A model generated the notes under the pieces. That model did not search any database. It was not told where the DNA came from and was given only the letters and a program-made list of their open reading frames with translations. Positions 25,991 to 34,325 of a DNA stretch of 64,000 nt are shown here, one piece after another. The stretch is taken from positions 23,069 through 87,068 of the forward strand of contig JABJAB010000082.1 in NCBI GenBank assembly GCA_018666235.1, written 5' to 3'. Made by a program: the position numbers and the translations under genes. Numbering within the stretch: the stretch's first letter is position 1; each line of letters begins with the position of its first letter. The DNA is from Ilumatobacter sp. (GTDB lineage Bacteria > Actinomycetota > Acidimicrobiia > Acidimicrobiales > Ilumatobacteraceae).

Positions 25991-26755
25991 GTGAACGACA
26001 CACAACTCGGATTCGGTATCGACATCGGCGGCAGTGGCATGAAAGCCGCGATTGTCGACCTCACGACTGGCGAACTCGTCTCCGACCGGTTCCGGATCGA
26101 CACGCCGCAGCCCGCAACACCTGATGCAATGGCAGAGGTGCTCTGTGAGTTGATTGCGCACCATGAGTGGAGCGGCCCGCTCGGGGTTGCGTTCCCCGCC
26201 GTTGTCCGTCAGGGAGTCGTCGGCTCGGCTGCCAACATCGACAAGAGCTGGATCGACGTCGACGCTGACGCGCTGTTCAGCGCAGCGAGCGGGTGCGATG
26301 TGCACATGCTCAACGATGCCGATGCTGCAGGAATTGCCGAGATGCAGTTCGGGGTCGGAGCACTCGCTGACGGCTCGCCGCGTCCCGGCGTCGTGATGAT
26401 GCTGACGTTCGGCACCGGTATTGGATCAGGTCTGTTCGTCGACGGCGTTCTTGTGCCGAACACCGAACTCGGCCACCTCGAACTCGATGGCTATGACGCC
26501 GAATCGAAGGCGTCAGCAAAGGCTCGTGAACGTGAGGAACTCAGCTGGAAAGACTGGGCGTCTCGCGTGGAGCACTACCTCAGCCATGTCGAAGCGCTCT
26601 TCTCTCCCGACCTGTTCATCGTCGGCGGTGGCGCAAGCAAGAAGCCCGACAAATGGCTGCCGTACATCGACATCGCGACGCCGGTGCTACCAGCCGAAAT
26701 GGCCAACAACAGTGGCATCGTGGGCGCCGCGCTGGCAGCGCATGATCGCCCCTGA
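25991..26755 (+). CDS. ppgK: polyphosphate glucokinase
   Basis: A 254-residue ROK-family kinase of the polyphosphate/ATP glucokinase type found mainly in actinobacteria. The phosphate-binding start GFGIDIGGSGMKAAIVDL, the DADAAGIAE stretch and the TFGTGIGSGLFVDGVLVPN segment with the following ELGHLEL are typical of PpgK. It phosphorylates glucose to glucose-6-phosphate, which fits the pgi and pgl genes near 54 kb. The GTG at 25991 is preferred, since it directly precedes the conserved N-terminus; an ATG at 25961 would add ten residues. It converges with the antiporter gene with two bases between stops. Confidence 0.92.
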   Translation: MNDTQLGFGIDIGGSGMKAAIVDLTTGELVSDRFRIDTPQPATPDAMAEVLCELIAHHEWSGPLGVAFPAVVRQGVVGSAANIDKSWIDVDADALFSAASGCDVHMLNDADAAGIAEMQFGVGALADGSPRPGVVMMLTFGTGIGSGLFVDGVLVPNTELGHLELDGYDAESKASAKAREREELSWKDWASRVEHYLSHVEALFSPDLFIVGGGASKKPDKWLPYIDIATPVLPAEMANNSGIVGAALAAHDRP

Positions 26756-26757
26756 GC

Positions 26758-27873
26758 TCACTTCGTCGTGACTGAATCCGGCGACTTCGAGGCGTTGCGG
26801 CCTTGCAAGCCGATGACTGTCAGCGTGATGGCCGTCAACGGCACAACGAAGAACAGCATCACATTGCTGTAGTCGTCGCGGATGGCGTGCTCGCTCGCAT
26901 CGAGGATCAGCCAGGTGATGTACCCGACGTAAAACGCAAAGAACATTGCGCCTTCCCACCGCCTGAGCACGTGGCCGTTGACAAAGATCGGCAGACAGGC
27001 GACCGCGACAACGATCATGACGGGAATGTCGACTTGGAGAGCGCTCAACGCAACAGGGATCGGGTTCGGTGCAATCGAGGCCGTGATGCCGAGTACGGCG
27101 AGCAAGTTGAACAGGTTCGAGCCGATGGCGTTGCCGACGGCCAGGTCGCGCTCGCCACGCAGTGCTGCGAGAACCGACGTTGCGACCTCTGGCAGCGACG
27201 TTCCGATCGCCACGACGGTGAGGCCGATGACGAGATCACTCACGCCCAGATCAGTCGCGATATCCGTGGCGCCGCCGACGAGCGCCTGCGACCCGGCGAC
27301 GAGCAGTACAAGGCCCCCAAGGAGGAACCCGACGTCGATCCACGGCGAGGCTTGTTGCAGTGCCTCGGGGTTGACGACGTCATCGATCTCGCTCGAGATT
27401 GATTCCGGTTGGCGTCGAGCGGCAATCACGGTCCACGTCAAGTACACGACCAGCGCTCCGACGAGGACAAATCCTTCGGTTCGACCGATTTGCTCGTCGA
27501 GCCCCATCAGCAACACGAGTATTGAACCGCCGATCATGATCGGCACGTCGATGCGAACAATGCGCGCAGCGACGACGAGCGAGCCGCCAATTGCGGCAGA
27601 GACACCAAGCGCCAAGAGAATGTTGGCGATGTTCGACCCGACGACATTGCCCAGCGCAAGGGCGCCCGCATCTTCACTACCGCGAGCCACATCGCCAACG
27701 CTGACCGCAAGCTCAGGTGCGCTCGTGCCGAACGCGACAACGGTGAGGCCGATGACCACGCTCGACATGCCGGTACGGGCGGCGAGCCGAGCCGCACCAC
27801 GGACGAGCCCTTCGGCTCCGACGACCAGGCCGGCGATACCGACGACGAGGAAGACGAGGGACGTGACGGTCAT
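26758..27873 (-). CDS. calcium/sodium antiporter (YrbG/CaCA family)
   Basis: A 371-residue inner-membrane protein with about ten hydrophobic helices in two inverted halves. Each half carries the family alpha-repeat: VVAFGTSAPELAVS with GNVVGSNIANI, and VVAIGTSLPEVATS with GNAIGSNLFNL. The two ion-binding Glu residues lie in the GTSAPE and GTSLPE motifs. It would export Ca2+ or a related cation in exchange for Na+ or K+. It is a K+-independent YrbG-type protein judging from length. It follows the BrkB gene on the same strand after 28 bp. Confidence 0.93.
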   Translation of the reverse strand: MTVTSLVFLVVGIAGLVVGAEGLVRGAARLAARTGMSSVVIGLTVVAFGTSAPELAVSVGDVARGSEDAGALALGNVVGSNIANILLALGVSAAIGGSLVVAARIVRIDVPIMIGGSILVLLMGLDEQIGRTEGFVLVGALVVYLTWTVIAARRQPESISSEIDDVVNPEALQQASPWIDVGFLLGGLVLLVAGSQALVGGATDIATDLGVSDLVIGLTVVAIGTSLPEVATSVLAALRGERDLAVGNAIGSNLFNLLAVLGITASIAPNPIPVALSALQVDIPVMIVVAVACLPIFVNGHVLRRWEGAMFFAFYVGYITWLILDASEHAIRDDYSNVMLFFVVPLTAITLTVIGLQGRNASKSPDSVTTK

Positions 27874-27901
27874 GGCGTTTTGAGGATAGGAGCCGGAATC
27901 G

Positions 27902-28888
27902 TCAATTGGCGGGTCCCGGCGGGTCGCCTCCCGATTGCCGGCGCCACGTACGAACTTGGTCTTGCACTCGGCCCCGCACGTCGATGCCGAAGTCCTTCGG
28001 AGCGTTCACGACACCGGCGCGTTCGGCAACAATCTCATTCAGTTCAGCGCCGACCAGGAAGACCAGGCAGGCGATCCACAACCAGGTCAGAGCGAGCAGG
28101 GCCGTGCCGGCGGCGCCGACGATTTCGTTGCCGGACCCGGCGACGCGCACGTAGAAGCCGAAGCCGAGCGAGACGACCAGCCATCCGACCGCCGTGAGGA
28201 CAGCGCCGGGCAGGTCGTACCGCCACGGCGTGTGGTGATGTGGCCCGACATGGAACAGTGTTGCCGCCCACGCGATCAAAATGACGAGCGCGATGCCTGC
28301 TCGAACCACGCCAGGCACGCCAGCATCGCGGAGCGAGACCCACAACAATGTCGTGAGCGCAATCGTGGCAATGGTGCCGATTGCCATCGCAATCGCCGTG
28401 GCCCGCAGCCGGATGAAGCGACGCCCCTCCTCGATGTCGTACGCAATGTCAAGGGCTCGGATCAGGCCAGCGAACCCGCGCGACAACGTGAAGACGGCGA
28501 TGGCGACAGAGAGGCTCAAGACGGCCGGTCGGGTCTGATCGAACAGTCCGTCGACAGCCGCCCGGATGGTTTCTGACTCGGTGGTGAAGGTGCGGTCGAT
28601 GAATTCATTGATCGAGGCCTGGAGGTCGGCGGTGAGGCCGTCACCGAGCAGGGAGACCGATGACAACACGGCGAGCAGGGCCGCAGGCACGCTGAGGATG
28701 AGCCAGAAAGCCACACCCGCCGCAGCGTCGAACAAGTCGTCGTCGTGAAGTTCTTGCCACATCCGTTTGACGACGCCCAGCAACTCGGCTCGACGCGATG
28801 TCGGCGCGGCGCCGGGTTGCGGCGGCGCGCCGATGTGGTTCCCGTCAGTCTCGGTGGGGGATGGCGAATCGGTACTCAGGTCGGCCAC
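27902..28888 (-). CDS. YihY/BrkB family membrane protein
   Basis: A protein of about 328 residues with six or seven hydrophobic helices and the family pattern: LFDAAAGVAFWLILSVPA near the N-terminus, ALDIAYDIEEGRRF in the middle, and TPWRYDLPGAVLTAVGW plus AGTALLALTWLW toward the end. The family was once called ribonuclease BN but is now considered a transporter-like or envelope protein of unknown function. The GTG at 28888 (VADLSTDSPSP) is proposed; the start then overlaps the end of the upstream oxidoreductase gene by 13 bases. The open frame continues to 29092 but those residues are arginine-rich shadow sequence. Confidence 0.85.
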   Translation of the reverse strand: MADLSTDSPSPTETDGNHIGAPPQPGAAPTSRRAELLGVVKRMWQELHDDDLFDAAAGVAFWLILSVPAALLAVLSSVSLLGDGLTADLQASINEFIDRTFTTESETIRAAVDGLFDQTRPAVLSLSVAIAVFTLSRGFAGLIRALDIAYDIEEGRRFIRLRATAIAMAIGTIATIALTTLLWVSLRDAGVPGVVRAGIALVILIAWAATLFHVGPHHHTPWRYDLPGAVLTAVGWLVVSLGFGFYVRVAGSGNEIVGAAGTALLALTWLWIACLVFLVGAELNEIVAERAGVVNAPKDFGIDVRGRVQDQVRTWRRQSGGDPPGPAN

Positions 28889-31800
28889 TGTTGCATGCGG
28901 TCGGCGAGGTTGGAGCGATAGGCGGCAGCGCGTCGCAGCTTGAGGTCTTCGTAGCCGCGCACCTGGTCGGGAAGTGCTGCAATTTCTGTTGCGGCCTCCA
29001 CGTTGGTGGCATCGAGCTGCTGGGCGAGCCGTGTGACGGCTGCGATGTACTCGGGAATCATCGCGCGCTCGACCTTGCGGACCTCGGCCCACCTGAACGG
29101 ATCTGCCACGGTGCCGCGGAGTCGTTTGCCGGCACGCAGTGCCCGGAGGGCGGGCGCTGCACTGCGCTGCAGCTTGAGCTTGCGGTCCATGCCAAGCGCA
29201 CGGAGCATCGGCGGATGAAGGTGATAGGTGACCGTGGTCTTCGGACCGCCCACCGCCCGGTAGTTGGCGTTGGCTTCGTCGGCGAGCAAAAGTCGGGCGA
29301 CTTCGTATTCGTCCTTGTAGGCCATCAGCTTGTGGAGGTGGATCGCCACCGCCCGGGTGAACTGGTCACCGTCGATGGCACGCTCTGCATCGGCGGCTGC
29401 ACCCACGATGTTGCGGTAGTGGTCAGCAAGAGCAGCCGAATCGAAGTCGATCAGGTCGCTCGCGAGTCGTTCGACTAACTCGTCGGTCGTCTCCGGAGCC
29501 ACTCGAATGGGCAGATCCGCGGCCCGCTCGACGCCTGTGGGATCGGCAATCCACGCACGGCCCCATCGGAACGCTGCGAGGTTGGTCTCGACAGCGACGC
29601 CGTTCAGGCCGATCGCCTGCTCCATGGCGGCCACGGGGATTGGCACGGCACCTGATTGCACCGCGGCGCCGAGCACCAAAATGTTTGCAGTGGTCGTCGA
29701 GCCGAGCAACCCGTCGGCCAATGCGGCGGCGTCGAGGAATCGATTCTCTTTGCCCCGTGTCACGGCGCCGACCCGATCGGTGAGTTCAGCCCCCGTGGGC
29801 AACTGCAATGTCGGATCGGTGACCATCGAACCGGTCGGCACGGCATCGGTCGACGCGATCATCACCGTTCGATCAGCTCGCGCCCCGTTGAGGTTTGCAT
29901 CGCGGGCCCCGACGAGCAGATCGAACGCCAGAATCGTATCGACCCCCGAGGCGTTGGCGTGGTTCGAGGGTGTGGCGCCATCGGTGGTGATGCAGACGTC
30001 GCTCACCACGGGTCCGGCCTTCTGTGAGAGGCCGGTTTGATCGAGACCGCGCACGTTGCGGTCGGCGAGCATCGCCGCAGTTCCAAGTATCTGGCTGACG
30101 GTAATGACGCCGGTCCCGCCGATGCCGGTGAGGCGGACGGTGAAGTGATCGGGATCGACGAGAGGCGGCGCTGGTTCAGCGAGGTCAGCGGGCGGTGCCG
30201 GCAGAGCTCGGGCTCCGGTCTTCGATCCGGCGTCGTCCACCGTCACCGTCGCAAACGACGGGCAGTCACCTTGCATGCAGGACAGATCGAAGTTGCAGCT
30301 GGTCTGGTGAATCCGGGTCTTGCGGCCGTATGGCGTGTCCGCTGGTTGGACGGACAGGCAGTTGCTCACGTCGCCACAATCGCCGCAGCCTTCACACACG
30401 CGCTCGTTGATCACCACGCGGAATCCCGGCTTTGTCACGGTGCCACGTGACCGGCCTCGACGCTGCTCTGCGGCGCATGCTTGATCATGGATGAGCACGG
30501 TGACACCGCTGACGGCTGCGAGTACTTCCTGGGCCTCGCCGAGCCGGCTGCGGTCCCACAGTTTGACTCCCGCTGGGAAGTCCGACTGGTGATGGCGATC
30601 CGGGTCGTCGCTGGTGACGATGATCTGCTTCACGCCTTCTACCGCCAGCAGCTGAGCGACGTCAGGAACCGACATCTGACCCTCAGGGTCCTGCCCGCCG
30701 GTCATGGCGACCGTGCCGTTGTAGAGGAGCTTGTAGGTGATGTCGACGTCAGCCGCGATTGCCGCGCGGACAGCGAGTGAGCCCGAGTGGAAGAAGGTGC
30801 CGTCGCCGAGGTTCTGGATGAGATGGTCGCGTTCGATGAATGGCGAGATGCCGATCCACTGCGCGCCCTCGCCGCCCATCTGTGTCAAGCCAACGATGTC
30901 GCCCACGCGCTCGGGGTCCATAAAGGCAACCATCGCGTGGCAACCGATTCCGCCCCCGACCAGCGTGCCCGGCTCAGCCCGTGTGCTCGCGTTGTGGGGA
31001 CAACCCGAGCAGTAGAACGGTGTGCGATTAACGGCGAGTGGAATCAGTTCCCGCTTCGGTGGAATGATCTCGTCGAGCGGACGCATTCGGTCCCCGAGGC
31101 GGGCGGACAGACGCTGATGCAGCGGCGCGAGCAGCTTGTCGACGTCGAGTGTGCCGAAGCCGTTGAACAACACGGCGCCGTGCTCATCGTGGCGGCCGAT
31201 GACGCGTGGACCGACGCGGCCGGAGCGCAGTGAACCGTCGTACAGCGAGCTCTTGATCAATCCCTCCAGAGTCGGGTTCTTTTCCTCGACGACGAGCACT
31301 TCCTCGAGACCATCAGCAAAGTCACGGACCTGGTCCGGATCGAGGGGAACCGGCATGAGGAGTTGGAACAGCCGGACACCAGCGGCGCGTAGTGCCTCGT
31401 CGGTGCCGAATCCAAGGACGGCCAGCGCCTCGCGAACCTCGTGGTACGTGCTCCCACAGGCAGCGATACCAACCCAGTCATCACTGCTGCGCACGCTGAC
31501 CGTGTTGAGGTGGTTGTCCACGCCGTACTGGCGTGCAAGTTGTGTTCGCACCTGCTGGAACTCGATCTCCATGTCGAGGGTGTACGGCGTGAGCAGCCGG
31601 CCGTTCGGAGTCGGGACAAATGGCACGCCGTTGACGTTGACCACCGGAGCGGTCGGGCGTACCCGGTCGGGGGCCACGTCGATGGTGCCCGTGCCGTCGG
31701 CAACTGCCGTCACCAGTTTGAGCCCGGCCCACAGGCCGCATGAACGTGACAGTGTAACGGCGTGACGGCTCAAGTCGAGAGCCTCCTGAACGTCGCCGGG

Positions 31801-32349
31801 AAAGAGGATTGGCATGTGCAGATCGACCATCGTGGCGTCGCTCGACGACGGCACGGTCGACGACTTGGCAGCGGGATCGTCGCCCACCACTGCCACGACG
31901 CCGCCGTGCTGTGACGTTCCAGCGAACACGGCGTGGCGAATGGCATCGCTGCTTCGATCGAAACCGGGCCCCTTGCCGTACCAGATCCCGACGACGCCGT
32001 CGTACTTCGCGTCGTCGAGCGTCATGGCGAGTTGGCTGCCCATCACGGAGGTGGCTGCGAGTTCTTCGTTGACCCCAGGCTGGACGACGATCGGAAGGTC
32101 AGGCACCGTGGCGTGGGCGCGGCGCAGTTCTTCGGTGAACGTGCCGACTGGCGAACCTTGATAACCGGATGCGAAGGCCGCGGTGGTCAAACCGAGCCGC
32201 CGGTCGATGCGGAGCTGGTCGATGGGAAGGCGTGCAATTGCTTGCACGCCGGACAAGAAGACGCGGCCTGTCTCGAGTCGGAACTTGTCGGCGAGCTGGT
32301 AGTCGGCCATCTGCTGCGTCATCGCGCTGGAATCTCGATCATTCGCCAT
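28876..32349 (-). CDS. indolepyruvate ferredoxin oxidoreductase family protein (fused)
   Basis: A 1157-residue 2-oxoacid:ferredoxin oxidoreductase of the fused IorA-IorB type. The N-terminal part has the pyrimidine domain (SGYQGSPVGTF, VNEELAATS). The middle part has the TPP domain, with CSGCPHN and GGIGCHAM. A ferredoxin-like site follows (VCEGCGDCGDVSNC, then SCNFDLSCMQGDC). The C-terminal gamma-type domain begins at RLTGIGGTGVITVSQILG. It decarboxylates aryl-pyruvates such as indolepyruvate to acyl-CoA and reduces ferredoxin. Such fused forms also occur in aerobes. The ATG at 32349 has AGGAGG directly against it, so a start at 32322 (MTQQMADYQ) is possible. It may link aromatic amino acids to arylacetyl-CoA. 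Confidence 0.9.
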   Translation of the reverse strand: MANDRDSSAMTQQMADYQLADKFRLETGRVFLSGVQAIARLPIDQLRIDRRLGLTTAAFASGYQGSPVGTFTEELRRAHATVPDLPIVVQPGVNEELAATSVMGSQLAMTLDDAKYDGVVGIWYGKGPGFDRSSDAIRHAVFAGTSQHGGVVAVVGDDPAAKSSTVPSSSDATMVDLHMPILFPGDVQEALDLSRHAVTLSRSCGLWAGLKLVTAVADGTGTIDVAPDRVRPTAPVVNVNGVPFVPTPNGRLLTPYTLDMEIEFQQVRTQLARQYGVDNHLNTVSVRSSDDWVGIAACGSTYHEVREALAVLGFGTDEALRAAGVRLFQLLMPVPLDPDQVRDFADGLEEVLVVEEKNPTLEGLIKSSLYDGSLRSGRVGPRVIGRHDEHGAVLFNGFGTLDVDKLLAPLHQRLSARLGDRMRPLDEIIPPKRELIPLAVNRTPFYCSGCPHNASTRAEPGTLVGGGIGCHAMVAFMDPERVGDIVGLTQMGGEGAQWIGISPFIERDHLIQNLGDGTFFHSGSLAVRAAIAADVDITYKLLYNGTVAMTGGQDPEGQMSVPDVAQLLAVEGVKQIIVTSDDPDRHHQSDFPAGVKLWDRSRLGEAQEVLAAVSGVTVLIHDQACAAEQRRGRSRGTVTKPGFRVVINERVCEGCGDCGDVSNCLSVQPADTPYGRKTRIHQTSCNFDLSCMQGDCPSFATVTVDDAGSKTGARALPAPPADLAEPAPPLVDPDHFTVRLTGIGGTGVITVSQILGTAAMLADRNVRGLDQTGLSQKAGPVVSDVCITTDGATPSNHANASGVDTILAFDLLVGARDANLNGARADRTVMIASTDAVPTGSMVTDPTLQLPTGAELTDRVGAVTRGKENRFLDAAALADGLLGSTTTANILVLGAAVQSGAVPIPVAAMEQAIGLNGVAVETNLAAFRWGRAWIADPTGVERAADLPIRVAPETTDELVERLASDLIDFDSAALADHYRNIVGAAADAERAIDGDQFTRAVAIHLHKLMAYKDEYEVARLLLADEANANYRAVGGPKTTVTYHLHPPMLRALGMDRKLKLQRSAAPALRALRAGKRLRGTVADPFRWAEVRKVERAMIPEYIAAVTRLAQQLDATNVEAATEIAALPDQVRGYEDLKLRRAAAYRSNLADRMQQWPT

Positions 32350-32451
32350 CCTCCTGTTGTATCGCGAGTTGGTGCACCGGTCGAGTGGGCGAGCTCATTT
32401 CGAGAGAGTGCAGCGCACGCTGGGTGTGCACAGCGGCGCAGGCGTGCCAGC

Positions 32452-33396
32452 ATGAAGGCCATGGCAGCGACACCAACTGAGTCCCGCATCGCGGTGGCCG
32501 GCGAGGCTCTGGTTGACCTGGTGATCCAACCGGACGGTGACGTCACGGCAACACTCGGTGGAGCGCCATTCAACACGGCGCGGGCAGCGGCCCGCCTCGG
32601 CGCGCCGGTCACGTTCGTCGGCGCGTTGTCAACTGATCGTTTCGGATCACTGCTTGCCGCACAGCTCGAAGCGGACGGCGTGCACATCGCGTCGGCTCGC
32701 ACCGATCTTCCGACCACGCTGGCTGCCGCTGAACTCGATGACGCCGGCGCGGCGTCGTACCGGTTCTACATCGACGGCACCTCGGCACCTGCGCTCGAAC
32801 CAGGTGATACCGCATCGATAGGTTCCGGCATCTTCTTTACCGGCGGGCTCGGGCTGGTCTTGCAGCCGATGGCCGACACGGTGCTGGCGATGGCCAAGGC
32901 GGTCGACGATTCGACCACCGTGGTCTTCGACATCAATTGTCGCCCGAAGGTTGTTGGTGATCGAGCCACCTACCTGGACCGGGTCAATCAGTTGCTGAAG
33001 CGGGCCGACATCGTGAAGGTGAGCGACGATGACCTTGCCTACCTGTCGCCTGGAATGGGCGTGCTTGATGCCGCTCACCAACTGCGAGCTGTCGGCGGCG
33101 CTGCCGTGCTTGTCACCGCCGGAGCGTCGACGACCTCCATTGTCACGGGAGGCAGGGTGACCGAGGTGCCGGTCGCGCCGCTCGATTCGCCCGTGGTCGA
33201 CTCGATTGGCGCCGGCGACACTTTTGGCGGCGCACTGGTCGCGTGGTGGATGGCCTCGGGTCGAGGCCGCCCCGACGTCGACGCTAAGGGCTTGCAGCAG
33301 GCCGTGCTTGCGGCTCATGAGGCAGCGGCGGTGGTCGTGACCCGGCGAGGCGCGGACCCGCCGCGCCGCGCCGAGTTGCCCGACGACTGGGTGTGA
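32452..33396 (+). CDS. PfkB-family sugar kinase (fructokinase-like)
   Basis: A 314-residue ribokinase/PfkB-family kinase. It has the N-terminal GEALVDLV, the substrate-binding LGGAPFNTARAAARLG, and the C-terminal PfkB signature DSIGAGDTFGGAL, with the catalytic Asp in GAGD. The substrate is most likely fructose or another sugar, since the start resembles fructokinases, but this is not certain. It is divergent from the oxidoreductase gene, with 102 bp between starts. Two ATGs nine bases apart (32452, 32461) are both possible starts. Confidence 0.88.
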   Translation: MKAMAATPTESRIAVAGEALVDLVIQPDGDVTATLGGAPFNTARAAARLGAPVTFVGALSTDRFGSLLAAQLEADGVHIASARTDLPTTLAAAELDDAGAASYRFYIDGTSAPALEPGDTASIGSGIFFTGGLGLVLQPMADTVLAMAKAVDDSTTVVFDINCRPKVVGDRATYLDRVNQLLKRADIVKVSDDDLAYLSPGMGVLDAAHQLRAVGGAAVLVTAGASTTSIVTGGRVTEVPVAPLDSPVVDSIGAGDTFGGALVAWWMASGRGRPDVDAKGLQQAVLAAHEAAAVVVTRRGADPPRRAELPDDWV

Positions 33397-33440
33397 TCGA
33401 CGACCGACCAGCGACAGCGGTGTCATTGGCGCGCTGGCAC

Positions 33441-34280
33441 TCAGACGAGGTAACGGCGGATGGCAAGTCGTTCGGCCGAGTCGTCACCTGGAACAGGCAA
33501 CTGGGCAACAACGCGTAGTGCCGGCCACTCGGCAGGCGTCAGCTGCTGATACTCGAACGTCAAGACACCCGCTGCTGAGTGTGAGAATCGGCGGAGGCGG
33601 GTCTCGAACCCCGACACGTCGTGCTCAGGCCACCAGGCAGCAAACTCGGCGCTTTCCGAAGTCAGCAGTGCAACGAGTTCGGTCATCGCCGGGTCGTGGC
33701 GAACAGCGGACGTTGCCGATCGGAACTCGGCCAGTGCCTGGCGTGCGTGAATATCCCAGTCGACGATCAGGTCGCGCGTCGACAGATCGGCAAAAAGTAC
33801 CCAGAGCAGGTTGCGGCGCGGTGGGTCGAGTTCTTCGATCCGCGGATACAGCCGCGCCTGAGCTGTATTCCAAGCGACGAATTCCCAGTGTGGTCCCAAC
33901 ACGTACGCGGGAGCAGGCATCAGTGAGTCGAGGAGCCGTATCAGTGCGCTGGGTGCTTCGGCCGGTGCCTCGACCGAGGCGGTGCCCGGGTCGGTGAGTG
34001 CGATCAAGTGTTCTTGTCCGGCCTCGTCGAGTTGAAGCGCCCGACCGATCGCGAGCAGCACGTCATGCGAGGCATTGATCCGCCGGCCCTGCTCGAGCCA
34101 GGTGTACCAGGTGAACGACACGCCAGCGAGCAACGCGACCTCTTCACGGCGTAAGCCCGGAGTTCGTCGGCCTCGTCCTGCAGGTAGGCCGACCTGTTCA
34201 GGGCGGGTCGCTTCGCGGCGGGCGCGCAAGAAGTCGGCGAGCTCGCGTCGATGGTCAGCTTCCCCCACACCCAGAGTCAA
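33441..34280 (-). CDS. XRE-family regulator with MmyB-like ligand domain
   Basis: A 279-residue regulator. The N-terminal helix-turn-helix (about 10-90) includes RRTPGLRREEVALLAGVS and the WYTWLEQGR recognition segment characteristic of MmyB-type proteins. The C-terminal PAS-like MmyB domain, which can bind fatty acids in characterised members, contains LGPHWEFVAWNTA and FADLSTRDLIVDW. It is convergent with the PfkB gene and follows a hydrolase gene on the same strand at a distance. Target genes are unknown; autoregulation is usual. The start is TTG at 34280 or, more likely, GTG at 34268. Confidence 0.85.
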   Translation of the reverse strand: MTLGVGEADHRRELADFLRARREATRPEQVGLPAGRGRRTPGLRREEVALLAGVSFTWYTWLEQGRRINASHDVLLAIGRALQLDEAGQEHLIALTDPGTASVEAPAEAPSALIRLLDSLMPAPAYVLGPHWEFVAWNTAQARLYPRIEELDPPRRNLLWVLFADLSTRDLIVDWDIHARQALAEFRSATSAVRHDPAMTELVALLTSESAEFAAWWPEHDVSGFETRLRRFSHSAAGVLTFEYQQLTPAEWPALRVVAQLPVPGDDSAERLAIRRYLV

Positions 34281-34325
34281 TCAGGTTCGCCGCCGGTCAC
34301 GTTGGCCCGGCACAACCGAGCTGAG

